From Haliotispira sp965263485 (lineage in GTDB: Bacteria; Spirochaetota; Spirochaetia; SP-2023): 64,000 nucleotides of DNA. Shown here piece by piece: positions 42,626 through 52,100 of the stretch. A program made the translations under genes and the position numbers. The notes under the pieces are model-generated. The model was not told the DNA's origin. It did not search any database and saw only the letters and a list, made by a program, of their open reading frames with translations. The stretch lies in the NCBI GenBank assembly GCA_965263485.1, contig CBDHHO010000003.1:1-64000 (forward strand), in the 5' to 3' direction. The number at the start of each line of letters is the position of its first letter. Within the stretch, counting starts at the first letter, position 1.

Positions 42626-43297
42626 ATGAAAAATAAATATTTTTATCGTTCACGGATTTCAGAAGCAAAATTTAGAGATATTGTCCGTTGTTTTACCAAC
42701 GACATTGATGCTTCAAAAACAGCCATATTCTGCAGCATTAATCGAAATACAGTCAATTCAATCTATCAAAAAATACGATTGAAAATTACTCAGCTAAGTA
42801 TTGATGCTCACCGGGAAGTCGGTGATTTTGAAGTTGACGAATCGTACTTTGGCGATGCGCAGAGTCCGGGGAAAACGGGACGTGGTGCCGCAGGTAAAAC
42901 CCCTGTGTTTGGTATATTAAAGCGTGATGGCAAGGTTTTTATTAATGTTGTTAAGAACTGTACAAAAGAAAAGTTATTACTTATAATTGAGGGTAGAGTT
43001 TTAGAAAGATCAACAATTTACTCAGATGGCTGGAAAGCATATGATGGACTGGTATTAAATAGGTATAAACATTATCGTGTATACCATAGTCACAATGAAT
43101 TTGCAAGAGAAAAAAGCCATATTAATGGGATTGAATCTTTCTGGAGCTTTGCAAAAAGGAGATTAGCTAAATTTAATGGTTTATCAGATGAGACTTTTCA
43201 TTTACACCTTAAAGAGTGTGAATATAGATGGAATTATCGCGACCAGGATCTATACCAAATCCTGTTGAAGTTACTTAGAGAATCACCTCTTAACTAG
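42626..43297 (+). CDS. IS1595-family (ISXO2-like) transposase
   Basis: 223 residues. The DDE-type core has FEVDESYFGDAQ (first Asp), a second Asp in STIYSDGWKAYDGL, and the third position in HINGIESFWSFAKRRLAKFNG, the order known for ISXO2/IS1016-like transposases. N-terminal helices (FRDIVRCFTND, INRNTVNSIYQKI) suit end binding. It is full length, and the MITE sits upstream, outside the coding part, so the protein should be active if expressed. Confidence 0.88.
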   Translation: MKNKYFYRSRISEAKFRDIVRCFTNDIDASKTAIFCSINRNTVNSIYQKIRLKITQLSIDAHREVGDFEVDESYFGDAQSPGKTGRGAAGKTPVFGILKRDGKVFINVVKNCTKEKLLLIIEGRVLERSTIYSDGWKAYDGLVLNRYKHYRVYHSHNEFAREKSHINGIESFWSFAKRRLAKFNGLSDETFHLHLKECEYRWNYRDQDLYQILLKLLRESPLN

Positions 43298-43308
43298 TCA
43301 AGACCCTT

Positions 43309-43410
43309 TCTTTTATTCCAGAAGTAAGCGGCTTCAGTAACTTGGGCGGCGCACTGTTGATTCTGTTCGCCTTCGGGAAGAAGCAAAATTGCCGAGGCGA
43401 AGCAGGGTAA
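43309..43410 (+). pseudogene. C-terminal anchor fragment right of the IS
   Basis: Frame open from the IS right end: SFIPEVSGFSNLGGALLILFAFGKKQNCRGEAG, then stop. A Gly/Leu-rich membrane segment followed by Lys-Lys resembles the anchor tail of a surface protein. The rest of the gene is missing and does not match the fragment left of the IS. Confidence 0.35.
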
Positions 43411-43574
43411 TAGCACAATACCCACAGAAAGCGACACCCTTTTTTAGAGCAACCATAATTTTTGACTCCCCCAAAAACCAAATGGAACCGGGACTCCGCT
43501 GCGGCTTTTTTCTCCAGCCTCCGAGAAGGGTTATCTTTTAAAAGGGTTTGTGCACTAGCCTCATGGGATTTTTT

Positions 43575-45071
43575 ATGAAAAAGTATGTCTTAACTTTAGA
43601 CCAGGGAACGACTAGTTCCCGGGCAATTATTTTCGATCATAATCAAAAAATGGCTTCAGTTTCCCGGCGTGAATTCACGCAATACTATCCGAAACCAGGC
43701 TGGGTGGAGCATGATGCTATGGAAATTTGGCAATCTCAGCACTCTGTCATGATAGAAGTTTTGGACCAGAGCGGCATTCCCCATCAAGAAATCGCGGCGA
43801 TTGGCATTACCAACCAACGGGAGACCACCATTGTGTGGGAAAAAGAGACCGGGAAACCAATTTATAATGCCATTGTTTGGCAATGCCGGCGAACTGCAGA
43901 AATTTGTGATGAACTGAAAAAGATAAGTGGTTTCGATGCCTATATCAAAGAAGCGACAGGGCTTTTGATTGATGCATATTTTTCTGGAACCAAGTTAAAA
44001 TGGATTTTAGAAAATGTAGATGCTGCTAAAGAACGAGCCGAGAATGGAGAGCTGCTTTTCGGAACGGTTGATTCTTGGTTAGTCTGGAACCTTACCAGGG
44101 GCAAGGTGCATATTACTGACTATTCCAATGCCGCGAGAACCTTGCTATTTAATATTAATACTCTTCGGTGGGATACGAAAATTTTAGAGACTTTAGGGAT
44201 ACCTGAGGCCATGCTACCCAGAGTCTGTAATAGTAGTGAAATTTACGGTAAGGTAAGCATAGGGACAAGCGGGGTCTCTATTCCTATTGCGGGAATCGCA
44301 GGCGACCAACAGGCCGCTTTGTTCGGGCAGGCCTGCTATGAACCTGGCATGGTTAAAAATACCTATGGTACGGGTAGTTTTATTATCATGCAAACCGGCG
44401 ATGAAAAGAAAAAATCTTCCAATGGGCTTTTAACGACTCTGGCCTGGGGAATCGACGGCAAAGTAGAATATGCACTCGAAGGTAGTGTATTTGCAGCAGG
44501 TGCTGTGGTTCAATGGATTAGAGATGAGCTGAACATGATACACGATGCCAAAGATACAGAGTACTTTGCCAATAAAGTGAGTAGCACAGAAGGGGCTTAT
44601 TTGGTGCCAGCCTTCACCGGTCTGGGTGCTCCGGTGTGGGATATGTATGCCAGAGGTGCTTTTGTGGGCTTGACCAGAGGAGTGGGTAGAGAACATATGA
44701 TTCGTGCCGCACTCGAGGCCATTGCCTATCAGTCACGAGATGTGATTGACGCCATGAGCCGGGATTCTGGTATGGATTTACCCGAACTAAGAGTGGACGG
44801 AGGAGCGAGTGCCAATAATTTTTTAATGCAATTTCAGGCTGATATTATTGGTCAAAATGTCGTGCGTCCTGAGACTATTGAAACAACAGCTCTGGGAGCT
44901 GCTTTATTAGCTGGTTTAGCCGTTGGCTTTTGGAAAGACAAAGAAGAGGTCGCTCGAAAATGGCGCCTTGAGAAGACATTCAAACCCCGAATGTCCGAAG
45001 AACAAAAAGCCAGCTTGTACGCCGGCTGGAAAAAAGCCGTAAAGAGAGCCTTGCAATGGGAGGAGGATTAA
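43575..45071 (+). CDS. glpK: Glycerol kinase
   Basis: 498 residues from ATG 43575 (MKKYVLTLDQGTTSSRAIIFD); upstream in-frame starts add only a short non-conserved tail. FGGY-family kinase: the phosphate-binding DQGTTSSRAI, the FGGY signature region (MVKNTYGTGSFIIMQTG), and the adenosine motif LRVDGGASANNFLMQFQADI are all present, with WQCRRTAEICDEL typical of GlpK. It phosphorylates glycerol to glycerol-3-phosphate in the cytoplasm. The next gene encodes a GlpA-like dehydrogenase, so the pair forms a glycerol catabolic unit. A lone MITE-like end lies between them. Confidence 0.95.
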   Translation: MKKYVLTLDQGTTSSRAIIFDHNQKMASVSRREFTQYYPKPGWVEHDAMEIWQSQHSVMIEVLDQSGIPHQEIAAIGITNQRETTIVWEKETGKPIYNAIVWQCRRTAEICDELKKISGFDAYIKEATGLLIDAYFSGTKLKWILENVDAAKERAENGELLFGTVDSWLVWNLTRGKVHITDYSNAARTLLFNINTLRWDTKILETLGIPEAMLPRVCNSSEIYGKVSIGTSGVSIPIAGIAGDQQAALFGQACYEPGMVKNTYGTGSFIIMQTGDEKKKSSNGLLTTLAWGIDGKVEYALEGSVFAAGAVVQWIRDELNMIHDAKDTEYFANKVSSTEGAYLVPAFTGLGAPVWDMYARGAFVGLTRGVGREHMIRAALEAIAYQSRDVIDAMSRDSGMDLPELRVDGGASANNFLMQFQADIIGQNVVRPETIETTALGAALLAGLAVGFWKDKEEVARKWRLEKTFKPRMSEEQKASLYAGWKKAVKRALQWEED

Positions 45072-45090
45072 ACGCCAAAATCTGCTCTAA

Positions 45091-45105
45091 GGGACCCCTA
45101 AAGTT
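45091..45105 (+). repeat. Lone degenerate MITE end between glpK and glpA-like gene
   Basis: GGGACCCCTAAAGTT is a weak match to the family end (one base of CCTCT lost). It lies in the 69-base gap of the glycerol operon. No partner is found. Confidence 0.4.
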
Positions 45106-45140
45106 TTTGTTGGTGAATTTATAGATTATAAGGACACATT

Positions 45141-46745
45141 ATGACCACATATGACGTGGCCATCATTGGTGCTGGAGTGCTGGGAGCAGCAATCGCACGC
45201 GAACTTTCCCACTACGAGCTGGCTATCCTGTGGTTGGAAAAAGCCGGAGATGTGGCCACGGGTATCACACGGGGCAACACCAGCATTGTGCACAGCGGTT
45301 TTGACGATGCTCGGGGCTCGGTCAAAAGCCGCTACTCGCCCCAAGGGGCGGCTTTATTCGAAGAGTTAGACCGGGAGCTGCGCTTTGGTTTTCTCAAGTG
45401 CGGTTCGCTGGTCGTGGCTTTGAATAACGAAGAGCAACCCCGGCTCGAAGCCCTGTTGGCCAATGGCCAGAACAACGGAGTACGCGGTTTGGAACTATGG
45501 GGACGCGAACAGCTGCTGGAGCGCGAACCCAAGCTGAACCCGGAAGCCTGCTTTGCCATGTACGCCCCTAAGAGTGGAGTGGTGATTGCCCCGGAATTCT
45601 GCATCGCCCTAGCCGAAAATGCGGTTGCCAACGGCGCAGAGCTGCATTTAAACGAGAAACTGCGGGCCACCCATGCACAGAGTTCCGGGGGATACACGCT
45701 GGAAACGGCACGGGGCAGCTATCGTTGCCGCTATCTGGTCAATGCTGCAGGCTGGGGTGCGGCAGCGATCTCGGATTTGATCGCGAGCAACGGGCAAAGC
45801 AGCAAAAAAAAGGAGTCCTTGCGGGCCGGGCTCGACTACGAACTGGAGGCGGTCAAGGGCCAGTACCTGGTCTTTGACCGCAGCTGCGGCCAACTGGTCA
45901 AGCACGTGCTTTTCCCCCTGCCCGACAAAAAGAAGGGCAAAGGCGTAACAGTCTGTCCTACTTACCACGGCAACCTGCTGCTCGGCCCCGATGCGGAAAT
46001 CGTGGCAGAATCATGGGAACAGACAGAAAAAATTTCGGATCTCTCAACTCAGCTGGAACGCTTGCAAGGCATTTATCGGCAAGGGCTGCGCTTGGTACCA
46101 GGCATTCCACACTCCAAAGTGATTCGCAGCTACGCCGGCATGCGACCCCGCCTGAAGCGCCTGAATCCTTCTCTTTGCCAAAAGGGAGAGGTGCCTTATG
46201 GCGATTTTCTGATCCACTACCGGGCAGACTGCTGCGAACTGTTGGGCATCGCCTCGCCAGGGCTCAGCTCAGCCCCGGCAATCGCCCGCGAGATGGCGGA
46301 GAAACTGGCAGTTCGGAGGCGTGAACAAGGGCAGAGCTGGTATAAAAAAAACCACTTTCTGCACGAACGAACGCCATATATTAGCAGCCAACGCGACAAA
46401 GTTCTGATACCAGTACGCGAACTGAAACACTACACCGAGCTGCCCCTGAACGACCCCGAATGTCTGATCTGTCGCTGTGAACAGGTTAAAAGCAGCACAA
46501 TTCAACAAACATTGCGCCGCTTCCCCACACCCTTGGGCGATGGGAAGGCTCTAGCAAGCAATTTGGACTTCATTAAATGGCGCACCCGTGCCACTATGGG
46601 TTTCTGTCAGGGACAGTTCTGTAAACCGAGGCTCCGGAGCTTGCTTGCGGAGCTGATGCAGCTGGATGTTTCACAGATTGTCGAAGCTCAAGGCCGCGAT
46701 TGGCCGCGTGTAAGTGCCGAAGTACTGCGGCGCGAGCTCAGCTGA
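45141..46745 (+). CDS. glpA: GlpA-like FAD-dependent glycerol-3-phosphate dehydrogenase
   Basis: 534 residues. N-terminal FAD site DVAIIGAGVLGAAIARELS, DAO fold (TRGNTSIVHSGFDD, RCRYLVNAAGWGAAAISDL), and a C-terminal BFD-like [2Fe-2S] domain with four cysteines (CLICRCEQ ... GFCQGQFC). This two-domain layout is that of anaerobic GlpA and related proteins, which oxidise glycerol-3-phosphate to dihydroxyacetone phosphate and pass electrons onward. It follows glpK by 69 bases on the same strand. GlpB/GlpC partners are not in the window. A general FAD oxidoreductase is the alternative, but the context favours GlpA. Confidence 0.85.
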   Translation: MTTYDVAIIGAGVLGAAIARELSHYELAILWLEKAGDVATGITRGNTSIVHSGFDDARGSVKSRYSPQGAALFEELDRELRFGFLKCGSLVVALNNEEQPRLEALLANGQNNGVRGLELWGREQLLEREPKLNPEACFAMYAPKSGVVIAPEFCIALAENAVANGAELHLNEKLRATHAQSSGGYTLETARGSYRCRYLVNAAGWGAAAISDLIASNGQSSKKKESLRAGLDYELEAVKGQYLVFDRSCGQLVKHVLFPLPDKKKGKGVTVCPTYHGNLLLGPDAEIVAESWEQTEKISDLSTQLERLQGIYRQGLRLVPGIPHSKVIRSYAGMRPRLKRLNPSLCQKGEVPYGDFLIHYRADCCELLGIASPGLSSAPAIAREMAEKLAVRRREQGQSWYKKNHFLHERTPYISSQRDKVLIPVRELKHYTELPLNDPECLICRCEQVKSSTIQQTLRRFPTPLGDGKALASNLDFIKWRTRATMGFCQGQFCKPRLRSLLAELMQLDVSQIVEAQGRDWPRVSAEVLRRELS

Positions 46746-46863
46746 TGGGAAATTTCTCAGAAACCGTTCGGAACCTTTATTGCCGTTCTCACAGCAATAG
46801 CAAGGGACTCTAAATGCATCCATTACGAAACCTCCGAGGCGGGGCACAAACTCCGGAACATAT

Positions 46864-46912
46864 CTTTTAAAGGTACCCTTTAAAGGATATACATTAGGGT
46901 ACCTCTAAAAAG
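46864..46912 (+). repeat. Two back-to-back MITE ends
   Basis: CTTTTAAAGGTACCC (46864-46878) is a right-type end, and GGGTACCTCTAAAAAG (46897-46912) a left-type end. They face away from each other with 18 bases between. They border the desaturase gene, whose readable frame starts right after the second end. Confidence 0.6.
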
Positions 46913-46913
46913 A

Positions 46914-47948
46914 TTGCCCGGACAGTTTCCGGGAGGAGAAAGGGCGGATGGAGCTTACTGTAAACAGAAGATTCGGTGGCTCAAAGCGCAGTTGACGACT
47001 GCTGAATTACAAGCATTGAACCAACGCAGCGATCGGCTGGGGCTGCTCCAGTCTGTAGGCTACCTCGCAGTTTTGAGCGCTACCGGATTCCTTTCCTGGT
47101 GGTGCTACGGCACCCGGCGATGGGTTGCCATGTCGCTGCTGCTCTATCTTCATGGAGGCCTCTTTGCTTTTTCAATCAATGGCATCCACGAGTTGAGCCA
47201 TAATACGGTATTCCGTTACCGATATCTCAATTCGTTATTCAGAGTGCTCTATGGCCTGCTTTTCTTTGGCTCCAACCCCTACCTATTTAACTTGAGTCAT
47301 CGCCTGCACCATCGCTACACCCTCTATAGAGATAGCGATGGCGAAGAAGTACACCCGCGCCGCTATGGCAGGCGGGAAATAGCAAAGAGCTGCTGCTCTC
47401 TGATCAGCCTGGTGGGGCTCTTATCTACATTCCACAGCACTTTTGTTCTCTCTGCTTTGCCCCTTGAGCACAACCGCCACCTGAGTGACTGGAACAAATA
47501 CATCCTGACTGAGGCAAAAGCTTCAGAGAAGCGGGCCGTTCAGCGAATGGCCCGGGCGCAATTATTCGTTCATCTACTGTGGATGCTTTATGCCATAAGC
47601 AACGGGCATTGGTTCCTGTTGCTGCTGACCACGGGAGCCCCTTTTTATGGTGCTAGGTGGTACCAAAACCTGATAAACAATACCCAGCATGTCGGCATGC
47701 GAGCAGGAGTTCCTGATTACCGCCTCAACAGTCGTTCGATCCGGCTGGATTTGGCAACATCTTTTCTGTACTGGCATATGGGATAGCACATTGAGCATCA
47801 CAGCTATGCTTCGGTACCGTGCTATCGTCTGAGAGAACTTTCCCGCAGGCTGGGAGAACAGTTGCCTGAGAGGAAGGGCCTGATCCAAGCCGCAAGGGAA
47901 ATGATCCAGCACTCGCTACAAAGGCAGTACTCAAAATTGGAATTTTGA
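46914..47948 (+). pseudogene. Membrane fatty-acid desaturase with in-frame amber codon
   Basis: The frame from TTG 46914 encodes 290 residues to TAG 47784-47786, and the same frame continues 54 codons to 47948. Histidine boxes of the membrane desaturase family are HELSHN, HRLHHRY and, only after the TAG, HIEHHSY. All three bind the di-iron centre, so the stop cuts off an essential box. Hydrophobic segments (FLSWWCYGTRRWVAMSLLLYL and others) fit a multi-helix protein. The true start is unclear: the beginning abuts a MITE end, and no ribosome site fits the frame. It may be a recent nonsense pseudogene, a suppressed stop, or a base error. Confidence 0.75.
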
Positions 47949-48002
47949 GTACTGCCCTATCTTCCTCAGCAGGATTTTTCTCCGGGCTCCCCCGCAAAAA
48001 TA

Positions 48003-48075
48003 TCGGGCTGGGCGGATTCGAACCGCCGACCACAAGTCCCCCAGACTTGTACGCTAACCTCTGCGCTACAGCCCG
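48003..48075 (-). tRNA. tRNA-Pro (anticodon GGG)
   Basis: 73 bases on the minus strand fold into a full cloverleaf: acceptor CGGGCTG/CAGCCCG with discriminator A, D-stem GCGC/GCGT, anticodon stem CAAGT/ACTTG around loop CTGGGGG (anticodon GGG, reading proline codons), T-arm GGCGG TTCGAAT CCGCC. CCA is not encoded. Confidence 0.93.
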
Positions 48076-48117
48076 CAATCAAATGTCGGCACATGATTGT
48101 CAGAACCGCTTTGAGGG

Positions 48118-49563
48118 TCAAGAGCCCTTTCCCGCAACAGAAAGCTCCTGTTGCAGGAAATCGCTGAGCAGAGACGCCTCCCCTTGAATGGCCTCGCCAT
48201 ACGCCAGTGGCAGGACCAGGCGCAGCATGGTCAGCGACTTGCGAAAATCATCCAGTGTGCCGGGCTGTAGCACGGTCGAAGTCTGGGCAAACGGTACAGG
48301 GCCTGGAGCCTTGTCAGAGCCGAGGGGTCGCGAAACGTAGATATCCTGAATCTGCATCTTCTTAGGGCCGGTCAGGTCCAACAGCACCTGCCAGTCCTGC
48401 AAACCCCGGAGCGGCCCAGGGTAGCGTTGCCGGAGATAGCGGCACAGAGAGTGTGATATCCCGTGCCGCTCCCGGCCATCGCGCAGGCGGCTCAGCAATG
48501 CGGGGTGCTGTCCGGGACAAAGTTCATCAGCCACCACGAACTGACGTGGCTCCTGAGCCAGCAGGCACAGTTCTTTTTCGGGCATCTTTAAGTTTGCAAA
48601 TAATTGGGGAAAGCTCAGGTCGCAGCTGCCAAAAATTTGCTCTTCGTTGAGCAGACCCAGTTCCAGAGCCCGCGCCGCGCTTTCGATTACGGGAGCTGAC
48701 AGGGCGCGGACGTTGCGGTGCCAGTAGACTGTGCGGAACATCAGGTAGCGTGAGAAAATCAGGCTTTCGATGATGGTCAGGCCGTGCTCCGGGATGCAGA
48801 TGCGGAACGGTGAGCGCTCGGGAAGCTGCTCCGGGCCGGCTGCCGGATCTCCGCCCGATTGCTCCTCACTCAGGCGGCATAGGTGCACCTGTGAGAACAA
48901 GTACTCCAAATCCTGAATGCCGTAAGGTACACCGCAGTAATAGGCATCGCGGTTCAGATAGTCCAGTTTGTCGGGGTCGAGCGTGCCGGAGAGCAGAGAG
49001 CGGTAAAACAGGCCTTCGTTCCGGTACTCCGCCGGTACCGCCAAGGTCTCATCGACCAGAGCCGCCACCAGCAAAGGGTCCGTGCCCAACTCGCGCGAGA
49101 GGATGCCGGCCAGTGGTTCGTCCAAGATGTGGCGCGCTGAGAGCTCCTCATGTTCGCTTTGCAGACCCTCGAGCACATGGGCGTAGGGGAAGTGCCCCAG
49201 GTCGTGCAGCAGGGCCGCCGCCAAAAAGGCTTTGGCTCCGTGCAGGCTGGGTTCAAATTCGGCTTCGGTGCTGTGCCTGCTGCACAGCAGGGCCAGCAGC
49301 AGGCGGCGCGCTATCGAGAACACACCGATGCTGTGCTCAAAGCGCGTGTGGCGCGAGCCGGGATAGACCAAGGTCGCCGAGCTGAGCTGGCGGATGCCTC
49401 CCAGCCGCAGAAAGACTTCGGAGTGAATCAGTTTCTGAAAAGGTCGGTTGAGATAAACATGCTTCCACAGCGGATCGCGCAACGGAATGTCGAAAGCGTT
49501 GCCCAGGTAGTCGAGGACTTCCCGCAGCGGGCCGCTGCCCGCATTGCTCATACGCTTCTCCAT
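48118..49563 (-). CDS. HD-superfamily phosphohydrolase (dGTPase-like)
   Basis: 481 residues from ATG 49563 (a GTG lies directly before it). HD metal-site residues are in SRHTRFEHSIGVF, ALLHDLGHFPYAH and LDPDKLDYLNRDAYYCGV, the pattern of COG1078-type HD proteins related to SAMHD1 and dGTP triphosphohydrolases. A role in nucleotide hydrolysis is likely; the exact substrate is not evident. It starts 24 bases after the phosphohexomutase stop, in the same direction, so the two are probably one transcript. Confidence 0.85.
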   Translation of the reverse strand: MEKRMSNAGSGPLREVLDYLGNAFDIPLRDPLWKHVYLNRPFQKLIHSEVFLRLGGIRQLSSATLVYPGSRHTRFEHSIGVFSIARRLLLALLCSRHSTEAEFEPSLHGAKAFLAAALLHDLGHFPYAHVLEGLQSEHEELSARHILDEPLAGILSRELGTDPLLVAALVDETLAVPAEYRNEGLFYRSLLSGTLDPDKLDYLNRDAYYCGVPYGIQDLEYLFSQVHLCRLSEEQSGGDPAAGPEQLPERSPFRICIPEHGLTIIESLIFSRYLMFRTVYWHRNVRALSAPVIESAARALELGLLNEEQIFGSCDLSFPQLFANLKMPEKELCLLAQEPRQFVVADELCPGQHPALLSRLRDGRERHGISHSLCRYLRQRYPGPLRGLQDWQVLLDLTGPKKMQIQDIYVSRPLGSDKAPGPVPFAQTSTVLQPGTLDDFRKSLTMLRLVLPLAYGEAIQGEASLLSDFLQQELSVAGKGS

Positions 49564-49586
49564 CACTTCTCTGCCCCCCCGTTGGC

Positions 49587-51419
49587 TCAGGCACGCACAG
49601 CTGCGTTGATCTGCTCGCGGGCAAAGGTTTCCACAGCGGCAATTTTAGCTGCTGTTTGGGTCCTGGCCTGCCCGGGGTCACTGCTGCGGCAAGAGGCGTA
49701 GAACTTGATCTTGGGCTCGGTGCCTGAAGGGCGCGCGGTGATGATCGAACCATCTGTGCCGTAAAATTGCAGCACGTTGGACGAGGGCAGATCGATGTCC
49801 CGGGCTGTCCCCGCTACCCGGCCATTGCTGAGCCGGGTGGTAGTACCGGCAGCGTAGTCCTTAATCGCTTCTATCTCAATCTCGCCGATGCTCCCCGGGC
49901 TTTGTGTGCGTAGTCTGTCCATCATCGCCCGCATGGTGGCAATGCCCTGAGAGCCCTCAAAGTAGTGATCGAGCAGGAGCTCCTGGTAATAGCCATAACG
50001 CCGGTAAATATCGTTGAGGAACTCCAACAGAGAGCGGCCTTGCTGCAAATTCCACAGCGTCATTTCCACGGTCATGGTGCTGGCGGAAACCGCATCCTTG
50101 TCGCGCACCTCGCTGCCTGCATTACTGCCCACCAGGTAGCCGTAGCTCTCTTCGCACCCAAAGAGGAACTGCTGTGCTCCACTCTCTTCCCAGCTGCGGA
50201 TCAGGGCCCCGATATGCTTGAAGCCGGTCAGTACCTTGAAGTCGGCCACACCATAGGCCCGGGCAATGCGGTTGTGTAAATTGCTGGTAACGATGGTGTT
50301 GATGATGGCGCCATTGGCGGGAAGGCTGCCCTGCTCCTTGCGCGTCAGCAGCAGATATTCGCAGAGCATCGCGCCCAGCTGATTGCCCGATATCAGCACA
50401 TATTCGCCATTATTGGCGGACTCTCGGGGGACATCCGCGGGAACGGCGATGCCCAGCCGGTCGGAGTCCGGATCGGTGCCCAGCACCAGGTGGGCCCGAC
50501 GCTCTTTGGCGTATTTCAGGGCGAATTCCATTGCCGGGGCGATCTCGGGGTTGGGAAAGGATACCGTGGGAAAATTGCCGTCCGGCTCGGCCTGTTCGGG
50601 CACGGTAAAGACGCTCACGCCCATTTGGGCCAGGGCCTGTTCCACGCTCTGCCGTCCGGCCCCGTGCAGCGGCGTGTAGACCAGACTCAAGCGCGGAGCC
50701 TCTTGCCTTACCAGTTTGGGGCGCAGCGACAAGGCTCTCACCATGTCTAGGTATGGCCGGTCGATCTCTTGGTCAATCCAGTGCAGGAGGCCTTTGTCTG
50801 TGGCTTCCTGTTCCGAAATCGCGGGCAGCGGGCCGTTGACCGCTGCCACTTTGGCGATGATGCCCTTGTCGTGCGGAGCCACAATCTGGGAGCCGTCTTC
50901 CCAGTAGACTTTGTAGCCGTTGTACTTGGCCGGGTTGTGGCTGGCCGTAACTACGATACCGGCGCAGCAGCCCAGCCTGCGCACTGCGTAGGATAGTTCG
51001 GGAGTGGGTCGCAGGGCGCTGAAGATACTGCTGCGAATGCCGTTCGCCGCCAGAACCAGGGCCGCTTCTTTGGCAAAGAGATCGGAGTAGTTGCGGCTGT
51101 CATAAGCCAGACAGACGTCCCGGTGCTCCGGGGCCACTTCTTGGCGAATATAGTCTGCCAGACCCTGAGTCGCTTTGCGGATGGTATAGCCGTTCAGGCG
51201 ATTGAGTCCGCCTCCCATTTCGCCGCGCAGGCCGCCCGTGCCAAAGTCCAGCGACTTGTAGAAACGTTCGTACAATTCTGCGGCCGCCTGTTCGCTGGTG
51301 GTCTCAGAGTCCAGTTGCCCCAGCAACTCTGCCACCTGCTCCCGAAAAACGGGGAACGGTTCATCCTGGATGTATTGTTTTGCCTGTGTTCTCAGGCTTT
51401 GAATCAAGTCGCTGTCCAT
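49587..51419 (-). CDS. Phosphoglucomutase/phosphomannomutase
   Basis: 610 residues from ATG 51419, behind AGGAAAGAG; the longer open frame upstream lacks conservation. Alpha-D-phosphohexomutase marks: active serine loop GIVVTASHNPAKYNGYKVYW, metal loop GTDPDSDRLGI, sugar loop GCEESYGYL, phosphate loop ITARPSGTEPKIKFY. The N-terminus (YKSLDFGTGGLRGEMGGGLNRLN) is that of the bacterial PgcA/PGM2-like group. It interconverts hexose 1- and 6-phosphates. It is followed closely by the HD hydrolase gene. Confidence 0.93.
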   Translation of the reverse strand: MDSDLIQSLRTQAKQYIQDEPFPVFREQVAELLGQLDSETTSEQAAAELYERFYKSLDFGTGGLRGEMGGGLNRLNGYTIRKATQGLADYIRQEVAPEHRDVCLAYDSRNYSDLFAKEAALVLAANGIRSSIFSALRPTPELSYAVRRLGCCAGIVVTASHNPAKYNGYKVYWEDGSQIVAPHDKGIIAKVAAVNGPLPAISEQEATDKGLLHWIDQEIDRPYLDMVRALSLRPKLVRQEAPRLSLVYTPLHGAGRQSVEQALAQMGVSVFTVPEQAEPDGNFPTVSFPNPEIAPAMEFALKYAKERRAHLVLGTDPDSDRLGIAVPADVPRESANNGEYVLISGNQLGAMLCEYLLLTRKEQGSLPANGAIINTIVTSNLHNRIARAYGVADFKVLTGFKHIGALIRSWEESGAQQFLFGCEESYGYLVGSNAGSEVRDKDAVSASTMTVEMTLWNLQQGRSLLEFLNDIYRRYGYYQELLLDHYFEGSQGIATMRAMMDRLRTQSPGSIGEIEIEAIKDYAAGTTTRLSNGRVAGTARDIDLPSSNVLQFYGTDGSIITARPSGTEPKIKFYASCRSSDPGQARTQTAAKIAAVETFAREQINAAVRA

Positions 51420-51602
51420 AATCTCTTTCCTCGCTTTTCCCAAGGTGCTGGCTTCCATACCTGTAAAGCTCCCGACTCTTTTGCTGCCGGTGGACCATAC
51501 TGACCCAGAGGCGGAGAGCAGAAGCATTCGGCGGGGGCAAAGGTATTTGAGAACATGCAGGGCGCGCAGCAAAATGAAGATTTCGGACCGTCTTTGCCCC
51601 GC

Positions 51603-52100
51603 TTATGCTTCGTCATTTTTGAACAACAGTTCCAGTTCGGCATCGGAGACCATGCTTCCATCATCATCGCGCCCTTCGCTGTGGTTGCGAAACTCTTCGG
51701 CCAGCTTCTCGTTGCCCTCGCTGATCCGGACAATCACCTTGTGCCATTCGCTGCTGTATTCTTGGAGCAACTGCTGCAAAAAGCTTTTCCGCGAATACAT
51801 GGCACTGCGCAAAAACACCAAGAACGCATGCTTGATGCGGAACAGCTGATGAGCCAACTCGGCAAAATCCTGCAGTTGGTTGCGCTCGTTCAGCAACGCT
51901 TCGTGTCGTTCCAGCAGCTCAGAGAGTTGGCGCACTTCCCCCATAATCTGCTGGTTAAACAGCCGGGCATTGATTTCCAGCTCGAGCAGTTCTTGCAGTA
52001 CCTGGATGCGGTTGCGCAGCAAAAAGAAATTGTCGCTAAAATGGATTTGTTCCAGTGGCTGTAAGCCTTCGGGCTGCTGTATTTCTTCCATCAATTCCAT
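51603..52100 (-). CDS. Coiled-coil protein of unknown function
   Basis: 165 residues from ATG 52100, with GGAGG six bases upstream. Almost wholly helical and Leu/Glu/Gln-rich, with long heptad stretches (RIQVLQELLELEINARLFNQQIMGEVRQLSELLERHEALL, then FLQQLLQEYSSEWHKVIVRIS). It ends in an acidic tail, SDAELELLFKNDEA, which recalls interaction tails of two-component or flagellar proteins, though that similarity is weak. No signal or membrane segment. It precedes the phosphohexomutase gene by 183 bases. Function unknown. Confidence 0.6.
   Translation of the reverse strand: MELMEEIQQPEGLQPLEQIHFSDNFFLLRNRIQVLQELLELEINARLFNQQIMGEVRQLSELLERHEALLNERNQLQDFAELAHQLFRIKHAFLVFLRSAMYSRKSFLQQLLQEYSSEWHKVIVRISEGNEKLAEEFRNHSEGRDDDGSMVSDAELELLFKNDEA

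Larger units (their letters stand above)
42406..43306 (+). mobile_element. IS1595-type insertion sequence with a nested MITE
   Basis: Terminal inverted repeats GGGTCTTGACTA (42406-42417) and TAGTCAAGACCC (43295-43306) bound one transposase gene. Without the nested MITE and its TTGA duplicate the element is about 733 bp, fitting the IS1016-like group. The 8 bases on each side (AATAAGTA and TTTCTTTT) do not match, so no target duplication is seen, and the flanking gene pieces differ. The element probably took part in a rearrangement. Confidence 0.82.

Noticed and set aside
43422..43470. TTTTTTAGAGCAACC as a further MITE end
   Set aside because: It lacks the GG before NN and the CCC, so similarity is limited to the A/T run and AGAG.
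47784..47786. Pyrrolysine at the desaturase amber codon
   Set aside because: No pyrrolysine genes are visible and desaturases are not known to use it; mutation, suppression or error is simpler.
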